Positions 1-8,047 of a stretch of 64,000 nt of DNA are shown piece after piece. The notes under the pieces were generated by a model, which did not search any database, was not told the origin of the DNA, and was given only the letters and a program-made list of their open reading frames with translations. The stretch covers positions 1 through 64,000 of the forward strand of contig JAGCZH010000017.1 in the NCBI GenBank assembly GCA_017960475.1, written 5' to 3'. Both the position numbers and the translations under genes were made by a program. This stretch comes from Bacteroidales bacterium (lineage in GTDB: Bacteria > Bacteroidota > Bacteroidia > Bacteroidales > P3). The first letter of the stretch is position 1. Every line of letters begins with the position of its first letter.

Positions 1-2
1 AC

Positions 3-125
3 AGCATGGAGTGCGAGGGTGGCTGCACGAAGAGCATTGAGGTCAGCGGTCTGGCACAGGGTGCTTACTTCGTCCGCGTCAGCGGCGACAGCCTCAACAT
101 GGTGAAGAAACTCATCGTTAAGTAA
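3..125 (+). CDS. C-terminal end of a T9SS-secreted protein (5' truncated)
   Basis: The window opens inside a gene whose last 40 codons are readable and end in TAA. The segment has the form of the final strands of a type A T9SS sorting domain: a Leu-x-x-Gly-x-Tyr-Phe-Val-Arg-Val core, then a short turn and a basic end, Lys-Lys-Leu-Ile-Val-Lys. Such domains send proteins through the outer membrane by the type IX system and are then removed. Nothing can be said about the function of the missing N-terminal part. A strong terminator follows. Confidence 0.75.
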   Translation, partial: SMECEGGCTKSIEVSGLAQGAYFVRVSGDSLNMVKKLIVK

Positions 126-170
126 CATAATCCTACCGGACTGATGTCCGGTTTGTAACTCCGATATCAA

Positions 171-206
171 GGGGCGGCGCCAATCAGCGCCGCCCCTATT
201 TTTTTA
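171..206 (+). terminator. Rho-independent terminator after the T9SS cargo gene
   Basis: A perfect 10-bp G+C stem (171-180 with 187-196) closes a six-base loop and is followed by a T-rich run. It lies 46 bases after the stop codon and before the tRNA promoter, so it ends the upstream transcript. Confidence 0.9.
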
Positions 207-215
207 TTAAAAAAA

Positions 216-246
216 TTTGTCAGAATAAAAAAACATCGTATCTTTG
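216..246 (+). promoter_or_regulatory. Bacteroidetes-type promoter for tRNA-Ser
   Basis: TTTG at 216-219 and TATCTTTG at 239-246 are separated by 19 bases, a full match to the Bacteroidetes housekeeping promoter (TTTG at -33, TAnnTTTG at -7). The predicted start is near 253, about 60 bases before the tRNA. This is the best promoter match found in the window and supports the Bacteroidetes assignment. Confidence 0.8.
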
Positions 247-311
247 CAAACAGAAACGGGACGATAATAATGCAGTGTTTTCAGTGCAACCTGTTTGTTT
301 TTAACTTCTTC

Positions 312-402
312 GGAAAGGTGCTCGAGTGGTTGAAGAGGCCCGCCTGGAAAGCGAGTAAGCGTTAAAAGCGCTTCAGGGGTTCGAATCCCCTCCTTTCCGC
401 CA
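312..402 (+). tRNA. tRNA-Ser (anticodon GGA)
   Basis: A class II tRNA with a long variable arm. The acceptor stem GGAAAGG (312-318) pairs with CCTTTCC (392-398), followed by the discriminator G and an encoded CCA. The anticodon loop CTGGAAA gives anticodon GGA, reading UCC and UCU. The T arm contains the usual GGTTCGAATCC. It is very similar in layout to other bacterial tRNA-Ser(GGA) genes. Confidence 0.97.
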
Positions 403-497
403 AAGTCAAAATGGCGAGAATTTGAAAGGTATTAATTGGATAGAGATCGATTGTGGAACACCCTCAAAAGGTGCGTGGCAATTGATTTTCTTTTTTA

Positions 498-524
498 ACG
501 ACTTCTGAAAGGGTCGTTTTTTTA
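498..524 (+). terminator. Terminator downstream of tRNA-Ser
   Basis: ACGAC (498-502) pairs with GTCGT (513-517) around a purine-rich loop and runs into seven T residues. It probably ends the tRNA transcript. The remaining 190 bases to pyrB hold no gene that I can see. Confidence 0.6.
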
Positions 525-629
525 TATCTTTTTGTCACCTCAAAAGATCTTTATATAATTATTAATAAACCTTAAATTAGCGGACTTACATCGGACTTAG
601 AGCGAAGCAATGTTAAAATAAAAAGCCAT

Positions 630-660
630 AGGATTGTTACCGCATGTTTTTAATAATCCT
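630..660 (+). promoter_or_regulatory. Hairpin in the pyrB leader
   Basis: A 10-bp stem with one G-T pair (630-639 with 651-660) closes an 11-base loop, 55 bases before the pyrB start. No T run follows, so it is not a typical terminator. It could be a leader element controlling pyrimidine genes or a remnant; I cannot tell which. Confidence 0.3.
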
Positions 661-715
661 TTAGCTGAAAAAAATGATACAACCCTTTATAACCTTTTAA
701 ATCTTTTCTTATACC

Positions 716-1633
716 ATGGGAAATCTTAAAGGCCGGAACCTCATCTCCATCACCGATTTCAGCCGCGAGGAATACATCCAGGTCCTCGACATCGCTGAAG
801 AATTTGAAAAGAACCCCAAGCAGCCGATCCTTAGCGACAAGGTCGTGGCAACCCTCTTCTTTGAGCCCTCAACCCGTACTCGTCTGAGTTTTGAAAGCGC
901 TGCCAACCAGCTGGGAGCCCGAATAATTGGTTTCAGCGACCCTGGCGGCACCAGTGTTCAGAAAGGTGAATCGCTACACGACACCATCGTTATGGTTGCA
1001 AGTTACGCCGACCTTATCGTTATGCGTAACCCCAAAGAGGGTAGCAGCCGCTATGCCAGCGAGGTCAGCGCGGTGCCTGTCATCAACGCCGGCGACGGCG
1101 CCAACCAGCACCCCACTCAATGTATGCTTGACCTTTATAGCATCCGCAAAACACAAGGCACGCTTGAGAATCTGCAGATAGCATGTGTTGGCGACCTCAA
1201 ATACGGACGCACAGTGCACTCCCTTGTCCAGGCCATGTGCAACTTCAACGCCACTTTCCATCTGGTGTCTCCTACCGAGTTGAAGCTGCCCTCCTCGGTG
1301 AAGGCCTCTATCAAGGATGCCGGTCTCAAATACTATCAGTACACCGATATCAACGACATTGTCAAGACCGCCGATATCATTTATATGACCCGTGTCCAGC
1401 GTGAGCGCTTCCCGGATCCCCTCGAGTATGAGCGCGTCAAGGACAGCTGTATACTTACAGCGAAAATGCTTGAAGGATGCAAGCCAACCATGAAGGTCCT
1501 CCATCCACTGCCTCGTGTCAACGAGATTACCGTCGATGTTGACAAAACTCCCTATGCCTATTATTTCCAGCAGGCACAGAATGGCGTATACGTGCGTCAG
1601 GCACTTATGGCCGCCATCCTTGGAGTAAGATAG
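716..1633 (+). CDS. pyrB: Aspartate carbamoyltransferase, catalytic chain
   Basis: Catalyses the committed step of pyrimidine synthesis, carbamoyl phosphate plus aspartate to N-carbamoyl-aspartate. The 305-residue length is normal for the family. The carbamoyl-phosphate loop Ser-Thr-Arg-Thr-Arg is at residues 52-56 and the HPTQ motif at 132-135; the C-terminal HPLPR substrate motif is also present. The pyrI regulatory chain follows 73 bases downstream, so the enzyme is likely the heterododecameric, allosterically regulated form. The codon use and G+C-rich third positions are typical of the flanking chromosome and unlike the T6SS cluster. Confidence 0.97.
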   Translation: MGNLKGRNLISITDFSREEYIQVLDIAEEFEKNPKQPILSDKVVATLFFEPSTRTRLSFESAANQLGARIIGFSDPGGTSVQKGESLHDTIVMVASYADLIVMRNPKEGSSRYASEVSAVPVINAGDGANQHPTQCMLDLYSIRKTQGTLENLQIACVGDLKYGRTVHSLVQAMCNFNATFHLVSPTELKLPSSVKASIKDAGLKYYQYTDINDIVKTADIIYMTRVQRERFPDPLEYERVKDSCILTAKMLEGCKPTMKVLHPLPRVNEITVDVDKTPYAYYFQQAQNGVYVRQALMAAILGVR

Positions 1634-1706
1634 ATTTTGAATTGTGAATATCGAAATTCGAAAACACAGTTCATAATTCATAATTCAACATTCAAATTTA
1701 ATCAAA

Positions 1707-2168
1707 ATGGAAGCAAAAAAAGAATTAGTTGTCTCTGCCATTGAGAATGGCACAGTCATCGACCATATTCCCACCGATGTCGTCTATCAGGTGATTCGTA
1801 TTCTCGGCCTTGAGAACTACAACGACGAAGTACTTATCGGCAATTATTTGCATAGCAAAAAATTCGGCCGTAAGGGTATCGTGAAAATCAAAAACAAATT
1901 TTTCGACAAAGATGAGATCAACAAGATAGCTCTTGTCGCTCCTATGGCAAGCATCATCACTATCCGAAACTATGCTGTCGAGGAAAAAATCAAGGCGGAG
2001 ATTCCTGACCATATCGACCATATCATCAAGTGCATGAATCCGAAATGTATAACCAATTTTGAGCATATTACCACTCGCTTTGACGTCGTCGATAAGGAGA
2101 ATCTCAAATTGCGTTGCCACTATTGCGAGAAGTTCACCACTAAGGAAACGATGAAGTTCATAGACTGA
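1707..2168 (+). CDS. pyrI: Aspartate carbamoyltransferase, regulatory chain
   Basis: Regulatory subunit that binds nucleotide effectors and links PyrB trimers. It is 153 residues, the usual size. The N-terminal nucleotide-binding domain has the expected sequence near its start (a Gly-Thr-Val-Ile-Asp-His-Ile stretch). The C-terminal zinc domain shows Cys-x4-Cys followed about 30 residues later by Cys-x2-Cys, the four zinc ligands. It lies directly behind pyrB and is presumably cotranscribed with it; the next gene starts two bases after its stop. Confidence 0.96.
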   Translation: MEAKKELVVSAIENGTVIDHIPTDVVYQVIRILGLENYNDEVLIGNYLHSKKFGRKGIVKIKNKFFDKDEINKIALVAPMASIITIRNYAVEEKIKAEIPDHIDHIIKCMNPKCITNFEHITTRFDVVDKENLKLRCHYCEKFTTKETMKFID

Positions 2169-2170
2169 TT

Positions 2171-2566
2171 ATGAAAGGTTATTACAAAGGGCTGGCGCTA
2201 CTCACAATATGCATGCTGCTTTTGGCTTTCGTGACCAAATGGACAAACATGGAGTTCTTCGCCCCTGTCCCCGCTTGGTTGCTGCCGGCATCGGTTATAT
2301 ATTTCGCTGTCGCCTACGGAGTGCAGTATTGGTATACTGTGATTAGCGTTAACAAACATCCCAAAGCGTTTGTGCAGTCATTCCTCGCTGTCACCGTGGC
2401 GGTGCTTTTCCTCCATGTGCTGGTGCTTATAGGCGGAATGTTTGTCAACATCGCCGGCGGTAAACGTTTCGCGGTGGGCTTCTTGATACTTTATGTCGTA
2501 TATACTGTTTATATGACTGTCGCTTTGGTTCGTTTTATGAAAAATCCCACAGGCAATGCCAAGTAG
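2171..2566 (+). CDS. Small four-helix membrane protein of unknown function
   Basis: A 131-residue protein with four hydrophobic segments (roughly residues 7-25, 35-55, 68-92 and 100-122) and short polar links. It starts two bases after pyrI, so it is probably cotranscribed and translationally coupled with it. I do not recognise the family; it has the size of small Bacteroidetes inner-membrane proteins of unknown role. A strong terminator closes the pyrB-pyrI operon 49 bases after its stop. Confidence 0.75.
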   Translation: MKGYYKGLALLTICMLLLAFVTKWTNMEFFAPVPAWLLPASVIYFAVAYGVQYWYTVISVNKHPKAFVQSFLAVTVAVLFLHVLVLIGGMFVNIAGGKRFAVGFLILYVVYTVYMTVALVRFMKNPTGNAK

Positions 2567-2614
2567 GTGCCTGGGTATTATCACCCAGCGCCATATCGGT
2601 ATTCTTGTAAGCTA

Positions 2615-2643
2615 AGCCCCGCCATCCGGCGGGGCTCTTTATT
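2615..2643 (+). terminator. Terminator of the pyrB-pyrI operon
   Basis: A perfect 9-bp stem, AGCCCCGCC with GGCGGGGCT, closes a four-base loop and is followed by CTTTATT. It ends the operon before exbB. Confidence 0.85.
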
Positions 2644-2804
2644 ACTATGGCATAGCAATAACAGATGTCCTGGTCTTTGCGACAAAAAACAAAAACGGTT
2701 TCTTAATTCACAAAATATTGTTGATACTTTTACGTTATCACTATCAAACGATTAGGTCGTTATTAGTATTTTTACAACAAAAATAAATATTAATACTAAT
2801 TTAT

Positions 2805-3491
2805 ATGTTTCTAATTAACAGTATTTTGCTTGATGTAGACGCCGCTCAGGCAGTCGAACAAATCAAAGAAAAAGAGAGTTTCCTCGAACTTGCCATCAAT
2901 GGTGGATGGGTAATGATAGTGCTTCTGTGCCTCCTGGCGCTCGCTATATACATCTCCATCGAGCGTTTCCTTGCCCTTAACCATGCTTTGAAGGATGACT
3001 CCACCCAGTTCATGAGTGAAATCCGCAACTATGTCCACAACGGGGATGTTGATGGCGCGAAAAAACTCGCCAATGGTACCGATACCGCCATTGGACGTAT
3101 GATAGCCAAGGGCCTTTCCCGTCTGGGACGTCCACTGAGTGACATTCAGACAGCTGTGGAAAATGAGGGTAAAATGGAGGTGGCTAAGTTGGAAAAACAT
3201 GTGTCGCTTGTCGCCACGGTGGCTTCCTTGGGACCCATGCTCGGTTTCCTCGGCACTGTCACTGGTATGGTTAGCGCTTTTCAGGCCATGGCGCATGCTG
3301 GCAACAATATCGACATCAGCAATCTTGCCGGCGGTATTTACCAAGCTATGGTTACCACAGTGGGAGGTCTCATTGTAGGTATCATCGCCTATTTTCTATA
3401 CAACCTGCTTGTCAACCGTATCAACAAGGTTGTCATGCAGCTCGAATCCCGTTCCATGGAGTTTATGGACCTACTCCACGAGCCCGCATGA
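2805..3491 (+). CDS. exbB: MotA/TolQ/ExbB proton channel family protein
   Basis: Inner-membrane subunit of the proton channel that energises TonB. The 228 residues have a short periplasmic N-terminus, a first membrane helix near residues 35-55, a cytoplasmic region, and two further helices near 135-160 and 180-205. The conserved ExbB section with LGPMLGFLGTVTGM is visible. It is followed by exbD (57-base gap) and a tonB-like gene, the standard Bacteroidetes order. The AT-rich stretch upstream (2740-2804) presumably holds the promoter, but I see no clean TAnnTTTG. Confidence 0.9.
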   Translation: MFLINSILLDVDAAQAVEQIKEKESFLELAINGGWVMIVLLCLLALAIYISIERFLALNHALKDDSTQFMSEIRNYVHNGDVDGAKKLANGTDTAIGRMIAKGLSRLGRPLSDIQTAVENEGKMEVAKLEKHVSLVATVASLGPMLGFLGTVTGMVSAFQAMAHAGNNIDISNLAGGIYQAMVTTVGGLIVGIIAYFLYNLLVNRINKVVMQLESRSMEFMDLLHEPA

Positions 3492-3548
3492 TAAAGTTTA
3501 GGATTATCGATTTATAGTTAAAACCCTTAAACTTTAAACCTTTTTTTC

Positions 3549-4028
3549 ATGATTAGAAGTCAAAACAAAATACAGATAGAGAGCGGGTCGTCGTCGATGT
3601 CCGACCTTGTGTTCCTGCTACTCATATTCTTTATGCTCACCTCCACGCTCATCAGCCCTAACGCTGTGAAGCTCTTCCTTCCTGAAAGCAACAACAAGAC
3701 AATGGCCAAGGAGAGTGTCACCATCTATATCTCCGACCTTGGTGGCACAGCGGAGGATGGCAGCACCTTGTCCCGATGCCAGTTTCAGATTGATGAAACG
3801 CCGTTGGTGGCCTCTTTAGGCAGCGACCTTGTTGATGAGATGAAGGGAGTACTTGTGACAGAACTTGAGACTCTGGCACCCGGTGATGACGAAGCGGGGG
3901 TCTTTGTCAGGGCCGATCAAACCGTGGATGTGCAATATATTGTCAATGTTATCGACGCTGTGAACCAAATCAACAAAGAGCGCAACACCAAGCACAAAGT
4001 TGTTTTGGGTACCAAACCGTCAAAATAG
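3549..4028 (+). CDS. exbD: ExbD/TolR family biopolymer transport protein
   Basis: Partner of ExbB in the TonB-energising proton channel. The 159-residue protein has a short cytoplasmic start, one membrane helix near residues 21-40 that includes the conserved acidic position of the family (Ser-Asp-Leu-Val-Phe), and a periplasmic domain. It sits between exbB and the tonB-like gene with 12 bases to the latter, so all three are likely one transcript. The short region of about 55 bases before it is AT-rich and holds no gene. Confidence 0.88.
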   Translation: MIRSQNKIQIESGSSSMSDLVFLLLIFFMLTSTLISPNAVKLFLPESNNKTMAKESVTIYISDLGGTAEDGSTLSRCQFQIDETPLVASLGSDLVDEMKGVLVTELETLAPGDDEAGVFVRADQTVDVQYIVNVIDAVNQINKERNTKHKVVLGTKPSK

Positions 4029-4040
4029 TATCATATAGCC

Positions 4041-4835
4041 ATGCGACAAGACACAAAAGATAGAACCATTTCGGCAGTGGGCACAGTACTTATACTCCTT
4101 GCCTGTATACTGCTCTGCTCTTGGCTTGGTTTCAAGATTCCCAATCCCCCCATAGAGGAGGAGGGTATGGGTGTCGCCGGCGAGGTCTTGGGCGAGATAG
4201 AGGGTTTTGGCAATAATGACGACGCGACACTTGACGACAACAGCGCCGCATCGTCGTCTTCTTCGACACCCCAAGAGAGCTATACCACAGGAGAGGAGCC
4301 TACCCCAGTGGCGAAAACCACAAAGACAGACAACACGCCCAAGCCCGAGCCCAAAAAAGAGCCTGTAAAGCCGTCGCCTGACAACAAAAGCAATACACAG
4401 AGCGAAACACCGCAGCCGACCACGAATCCTATGGCCACCTTCAGAGGCAACAAGAATGGCAAAGGAGGCGAGGGCAAAGGCACAGCTACCGGCAGTGGTC
4501 AGGCAGGGAATCCCGATGGTACCCCAGGCGGACAGGGAGGCAACGGCAAAGGCAATGGCTATGGAGTGAACCTGGGCGGTCGCACCCTTAAAGGCACCCT
4601 CCCAGTGCCAAACTATAACACCGACAAAGACGGTGACGTGGTGGTCCGTATCAAGGTTGACCGAGAGGGCAAGGTTGTCGATGTCGAAGCGCCTTTCAAG
4701 GGGTCCACAACTTCCGACAGAAACATGGTGGAGGCGGCAAAACAGGCCGCACGCAAGGCCCATTTCAATGCCAATCCCAATGCCACGGAATATCAATACG
4801 GCACAATAACATATAAATTCCGTAGACAAGGATGA
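4041..4835 (+). CDS. TonB-family energy transducer
   Basis: Couples the ExbBD proton channel to outer-membrane receptors. The 264-residue protein has an N-terminal membrane anchor (about residues 12-30), a long low-complexity periplasmic linker rich in Pro, Lys, Glu and Gly (about 35-175), and a C-terminal TonB-like domain (about 180-264) with a Gly-Asp-Val-Val-Val-Arg-Ile-Lys-Val strand and a closing Tyr-x-Tyr-Gly-Thr-Ile-Thr-Tyr strand. It completes the exbB-exbD-tonB operon. The customer receptor is unknown; a TonB-dependent receptor occurs at 45962-48535. Confidence 0.88.
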   Translation: MRQDTKDRTISAVGTVLILLACILLCSWLGFKIPNPPIEEEGMGVAGEVLGEIEGFGNNDDATLDDNSAASSSSSTPQESYTTGEEPTPVAKTTKTDNTPKPEPKKEPVKPSPDNKSNTQSETPQPTTNPMATFRGNKNGKGGEGKGTATGSGQAGNPDGTPGGQGGNGKGNGYGVNLGGRTLKGTLPVPNYNTDKDGDVVVRIKVDREGKVVDVEAPFKGSTTSDRNMVEAAKQAARKAHFNANPNATEYQYGTITYKFRRQG

Positions 4836-4967
4836 TAAGGAGGCAAAGGCTATATTATTATAGACTACCCATATTGTCGTGTTGAAACGTTATTGATCAC
4901 TGTTTTTGGATAATTTTCATTTTTTTTATTCTTTTTTGCAAGTTTTTCACCAAATCGATACTAATAG

Positions 4968-5510
4968 ATGTTGACCAACGAACAAGAGCAAGAGATTGTG
5001 CAGCGGATTCTCGCCGGTGACAAAGAGCAGTTTGCCGTCATCGTGAAGGAATATCAGTCCACTGTCGCCAACTTGTGCTACAAGCTCGTGGGCAACAAAT
5101 TGGATGTGGAAGAGGTGACACAACAGGTCTTTATAGCCCTTTATACTGCCCTGCCGCGTTTCCGCTATGCCTCAAGGCTGAGCACCTTCATTTACAGGAT
5201 TACTGTCAATGTGGTGTCGAAAATGCTGAAACACGACCAACGACATGTGAGTTATGACCTTGCCAAAGAAAAGAGAGACGACGATTTCCAACTTTCTCGC
5301 GAGGAACAACTCATCAAAGAGGAGCAAAGCCGTAAGCTCCACGAAGCCATAGGACAGTTGAAGCATGAACAAAGAACCGCATTGGTGCTGTACACTTTCA
5401 AGGACTTCTCGTACAACGATATCGCCGATGTTATGCAAGTGTCGCTCTCGAAAGTGGAATCCCTTATCTTCCGCGCCAAAAAGAACTTGCAAAAAATGAT
5501 GACACCATGA
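4968..5510 (+). CDS. ECF-type RNA polymerase sigma factor
   Basis: A 180-residue sigma-70 family protein of the extracytoplasmic-function class. Region 2 spans about residues 20-90 (helix with Glu-Glu-Val-Thr-Gln-Gln-Val-Phe), and region 4 about 120-175 with a helix-turn-helix ending Leu-Ser-Lys-Val-Glu-Ser-Leu-Ile-Phe-Arg-Ala. Its last four bases overlap the start of a membrane-anchored partner gene, which is the usual arrangement of a sigma and anti-sigma pair. It probably controls its own operon in response to an envelope signal. Confidence 0.92.
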   Translation: MLTNEQEQEIVQRILAGDKEQFAVIVKEYQSTVANLCYKLVGNKLDVEEVTQQVFIALYTALPRFRYASRLSTFIYRITVNVVSKMLKHDQRHVSYDLAKEKRDDDFQLSREEQLIKEEQSRKLHEAIGQLKHEQRTALVLYTFKDFSYNDIADVMQVSLSKVESLIFRAKKNLQKMMTP

Positions 5511-5899
5511 GATTATCACATAACATAGAATCTGCTCCCGACCTTTGGCTTGAACGACAAAGGGATGCCTTGAGCCGTATTGAACTCGCTCCGGAGCATA
5601 CTCCCGATGTATGTGACAAAGTCATGGATGCCATCGCCAAGATGCCTCAGCCTATGGCACTGCCTCCTAAACAAAAGAACCATTGGAGGATAGTGGGCAG
5701 TGCTGTCGCCGCTTGCTTGGTTGCCGCCGTAGTGGTGACAATATCTGTCTCTGGCAGCGGTGTGCAAGCCGCAACCCCTACCCAGGAGGATCTCTCTGCC
5801 CGCTTTATAGAGGTATATGACTACTGTAACGACTATGCCGACGAGGAATCTATCGAGAGCGCCGCATATTACGACAACCCAGTGTCGGAGTTGTTCTAA
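5507..5899 (+). CDS. Putative anti-sigma factor, single membrane span
   Basis: A 130-residue protein with a cytoplasmic N-terminal part (residues 1-60), one membrane helix (about 64-85) and a short acidic periplasmic tail. The start overlaps the stop of the ECF sigma gene by four bases, indicating translational coupling. No zinc-binding HxxxCxxC motif is visible, so if it is an anti-sigma factor it is of the zinc-free kind. The function is inferred from position and topology. Confidence 0.65.
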   Translation: MRLSHNIESAPDLWLERQRDALSRIELAPEHTPDVCDKVMDAIAKMPQPMALPPKQKNHWRIVGSAVAACLVAAVVVTISVSGSGVQAATPTQEDLSARFIEVYDYCNDYADEESIESAAYYDNPVSELF

Positions 5900-5953
5900 T
5901 AAGTTTTGCATTTTTTTGACTTTCAATAATAATAACTCTTCTCAAATCACACC

Positions 5954-6448
5954 ATGAAACATTTTCTCTTCACAATAGCTCTCGTTGCGCTTCCTTTGCT
6001 GCTTTCGGCACAGTCTGAAGGCAATCACCAAAAGCGTGAAGGGAAAGAGCATATGAAAATCGAGAATCTCGTCACAGACCTGACCTCCACACAACGCACG
6101 CGTATCGATATCATTACCCGTCGTTCACGCAAAACCGTGGAGCTGTATAGAAGTCAGCTTCATGCTGTGCGCGACAGCATACGCTCTTATATGAGCAGTC
6201 AAGAGGACCATAGCGCTGTATTGTTCCCTCTTTATGAGCGTGAAGGCATGCTCCAGACAGAGATTAGCAAGGAGTATTACCGCACCAAGGTCGCAATAGA
6301 CGATGTCCTTACGCCTGAGCAGTACCGCCAGGTCACGGAAAAAATGGAGCAGAACAGGCGTAACAAGGCCGGCAAGACACCGGCACACTCACCTTCATCG
6401 CAAAAAAAACAGGATAATCGTATACCTCAGACAAGGTCTGATAAATGA
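5954..6448 (+). CDS. Periplasmic Spy/CpxP-like helical protein
   Basis: A 164-residue protein with a signal peptide (residues 1-20, ending Leu-Leu-Ser-Ala-Gln). The mature part is highly charged and helical, with a Leu-Thr-x-x-Gln type motif near residue 36 and Leu-Thr-Pro-Glu-Gln-Tyr near 118, like the LTXXQ repeats of Spy/CpxP periplasmic chaperones. The tail is basic and low in complexity. It lies 54 bases after the anti-sigma gene and overlaps the next start by four bases, so it is probably a target or sensor of the same ECF pathway. Confidence 0.65.
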   Translation: MKHFLFTIALVALPLLLSAQSEGNHQKREGKEHMKIENLVTDLTSTQRTRIDIITRRSRKTVELYRSQLHAVRDSIRSYMSSQEDHSAVLFPLYEREGMLQTEISKEYYRTKVAIDDVLTPEQYRQVTEKMEQNRRNKAGKTPAHSPSSQKKQDNRIPQTRSDK

Positions 6449-7359
6449 AATCCTCGGTCCTCTCTCTCTTCTTTGTAATCCTCATTTCGCTGACAACTCC
6501 CGTGGCTTATGGTCAGAAGCCTCAAGCGGGTGACGTGCTTGTAAGCGAGATACTCTTCAATCCCGAACCAGGTGGCTCGGATTATGTCGAGCTATATAAC
6601 GCCACGGAAAGGGATTTGGAACTCAAAGATATTTTCTTGGCCAAGCTTGTCGACAATACCATTAAACGACTTTATGTTGTTTGCGACAGCGGTATTCTGC
6701 ATAGTCATCAGTGGGTCGTCGTCACCGGCGACGAGGTGTATGTCAGGAACCATTACAATGTGCGTTATCCCGAACGCTTGAAAGAGATGGCCTCTATGCC
6801 GTCCTATAACGATGCTTCGGGCAGTGTTGTGGTGTGTAATGGTGATACCGTCGTAATAGACCGCTTCGACTATGATGAGTCCATGCATAGCAGTATGCTT
6901 CGCAGCCGCGAGGGAGTGGCTTTGGAGCGGAGGTCTTACAATGCCCCCACCCAGGATGCCTCCAACTGGTATTCCGCGGCGTCAACAGCAGGTTTTGGCA
7001 CTCCGACCTATGCTAATTCGCAGAGCCATGAAATGATTTTTGTCGACGACGATTTTGCGGTTGGGGATGGTCTATTCTCGCCCGATGGCGATGGTTACAA
7101 CGATTTGCTGGACATCACCTATAATCTTCTTCAGTGTGATTTGAATGCCAATATCATGATTCTTGATTCCCGTGGCCACAAGGTGCGTAATATCGGACGG
7201 GGAGTCTCTCTGGGTTGTCAAGGAGTCCTCACATGGGACGGCACCGACGACAGAGGAAACAAGATGCCACGAGGTAGATATGTCGTTTATATCGAAGCCT
7301 ACAACGCCACAGGAGTTTCACAGACTTGCCGTCGATCTGTAGCTTTAGTGCGAGAATAG
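6445..7359 (+). CDS. Secreted lamin-tail-domain protein with FlgD-like C-terminal domain
   Basis: A 304-residue protein with a signal peptide (residues 1-24). A lamin-tail domain follows, recognised by the start Gly-Asp-Val-Leu-Val-Ser-Glu-Ile-Leu-Phe-Asn-Pro-Glu-Pro and a Tyr-Val-Glu-Leu-Tyr-Asn strand. The C-terminal 100 residues resemble the FlgD Ig-like domain: Phe-Ser-Pro-Asp-Gly-Asp-Gly, then Trp-Asp-Gly-Thr-Asp and a Gly-Arg-Tyr-Val-Val-Tyr strand. It is the last gene of the ECF operon, with a four-base overlap to the Spy-like gene. It is likely exported; the role is unknown. Confidence 0.75.
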   Translation: MKSSVLSLFFVILISLTTPVAYGQKPQAGDVLVSEILFNPEPGGSDYVELYNATERDLELKDIFLAKLVDNTIKRLYVVCDSGILHSHQWVVVTGDEVYVRNHYNVRYPERLKEMASMPSYNDASGSVVVCNGDTVVIDRFDYDESMHSSMLRSREGVALERRSYNAPTQDASNWYSAASTAGFGTPTYANSQSHEMIFVDDDFAVGDGLFSPDGDGYNDLLDITYNLLQCDLNANIMILDSRGHKVRNIGRGVSLGCQGVLTWDGTDDRGNKMPRGRYVVYIEAYNATGVSQTCRRSVALVRE

Positions 7360-7840
7360 CCGGGAAAATCCCCACTTGGTTATTGGTCCGACATTTCAAT
7401 CTATTCTATTATTTTTGTAGGTCTGTTAGTGATATCTTAACATTCCTTTATTTTCCATGACGTTATCTGGATTTTACAAAGGGGACTAACTATCTTAGCC
7501 CGTCCTTTTCGCAATGTTAATCCTTGATGCGGCCAATCAGCTCGAAACAAATACTAATCTGACAAATAGTCTAACGAGCGATTGGGGATAAATCAAAATG
7601 ACAGGGTTGTGAAAATACGAAGCATTTCAATTTCATATTGTCTATTTCTTGTTTCCATATTATAGTTTGGAAAATAACCAATTGAAAATGCCATGCTAAT
7701 AGCAGTATTTTCATTTTGTTATTATTAATCAATAGTGAAGAATTATAATGACATTTTTTTTAATTAAAAATTAATCCACTGATTGTTAGTTAAATACAAT
7801 AATACTAATTTTTTTTTTATATAATTATAAAAAAAATACT
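7360..7840. other. AT-rich intergenic region without recognisable genes
   Basis: Nothing that looks like a gene is visible here; open frames are under 30 codons. A promoter-like TATTTTTG lies at 7410-7417 with no good -33 box. The strand becomes strongly AT-rich from about 7600, marking the change from chromosome-like to T6SS-cluster composition. No inverted repeats, target-site duplications or integrase remnants were seen. Confidence 0.5.
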
Positions 7841-7848
7841 TATTTTTG
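7841..7848 (+). promoter_or_regulatory. Candidate -7 element driving the tssH leader
   Basis: TATTTTTG fits the Bacteroidetes TAnnTTTG box; transcription would start near 7855. The expected TTTG about 19 bases upstream is replaced by a poly-T stretch. It lies 340 bases before tssH, so a long structured leader or a separate small RNA would be made. Confidence 0.5.
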
Positions 7849-7928
7849 CAGTGGTTTTCTGTGGAGAAAATAGTATTTTGCTTTTTGAACCTCAGAAATA
7901 CGTTTTTTTGAAAGAAAGACGTTGACTT

Positions 7929-7998
7929 GACGTCTTATCGCGGATTGCTGAACTTCGCAACTTCTTATAATCCAAAGCGATAAGGCAGTGAAGACGTC
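7929..7998 (+). ncRNA. Large bulged hairpin in the tssH leader
   Basis: Outer stem GACGTCTT (7929-7936) pairs with AAGACGTC (7991-7998). A second stem ATCGC (7937-7941) pairs with GCGAT (7977-7981), leaving a 9-base bulge on the 3' side. Inside, GGATT (7942-7946) pairs with AATCC (7969-7973). This is too much pairing to be accidental in AT-rich DNA. It may be part of a regulatory leader or of an independent small RNA starting near 7855; I do not recognise a known RNA family. Confidence 0.5.
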
Positions 7999-8047
7999 TA
8001 CTGGCTATTATAGTTGTTGTCAATAATCTGGCGATACTAATTATCCA

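Noticed and set aside
312-715. tRNA-Ser considered as an integration site for the T6SS island
   Set aside because: No direct repeat of the tRNA 3' end was found near 8000 or 40000, and native operons lie between the tRNA and the cluster.
974-1681. Minus-strand open frame of 235 codons opposite pyrB
   Set aside because: It lies within pyrB, whose motifs are complete; there is no promoter or separate similarity.
4020-4829. Minus-strand open frame of 269 codons opposite the tonB-like gene
   Set aside because: The Cys- and Arg-rich low-complexity product is the complement of the Pro/Lys/Gly linker of the TonB-like protein.
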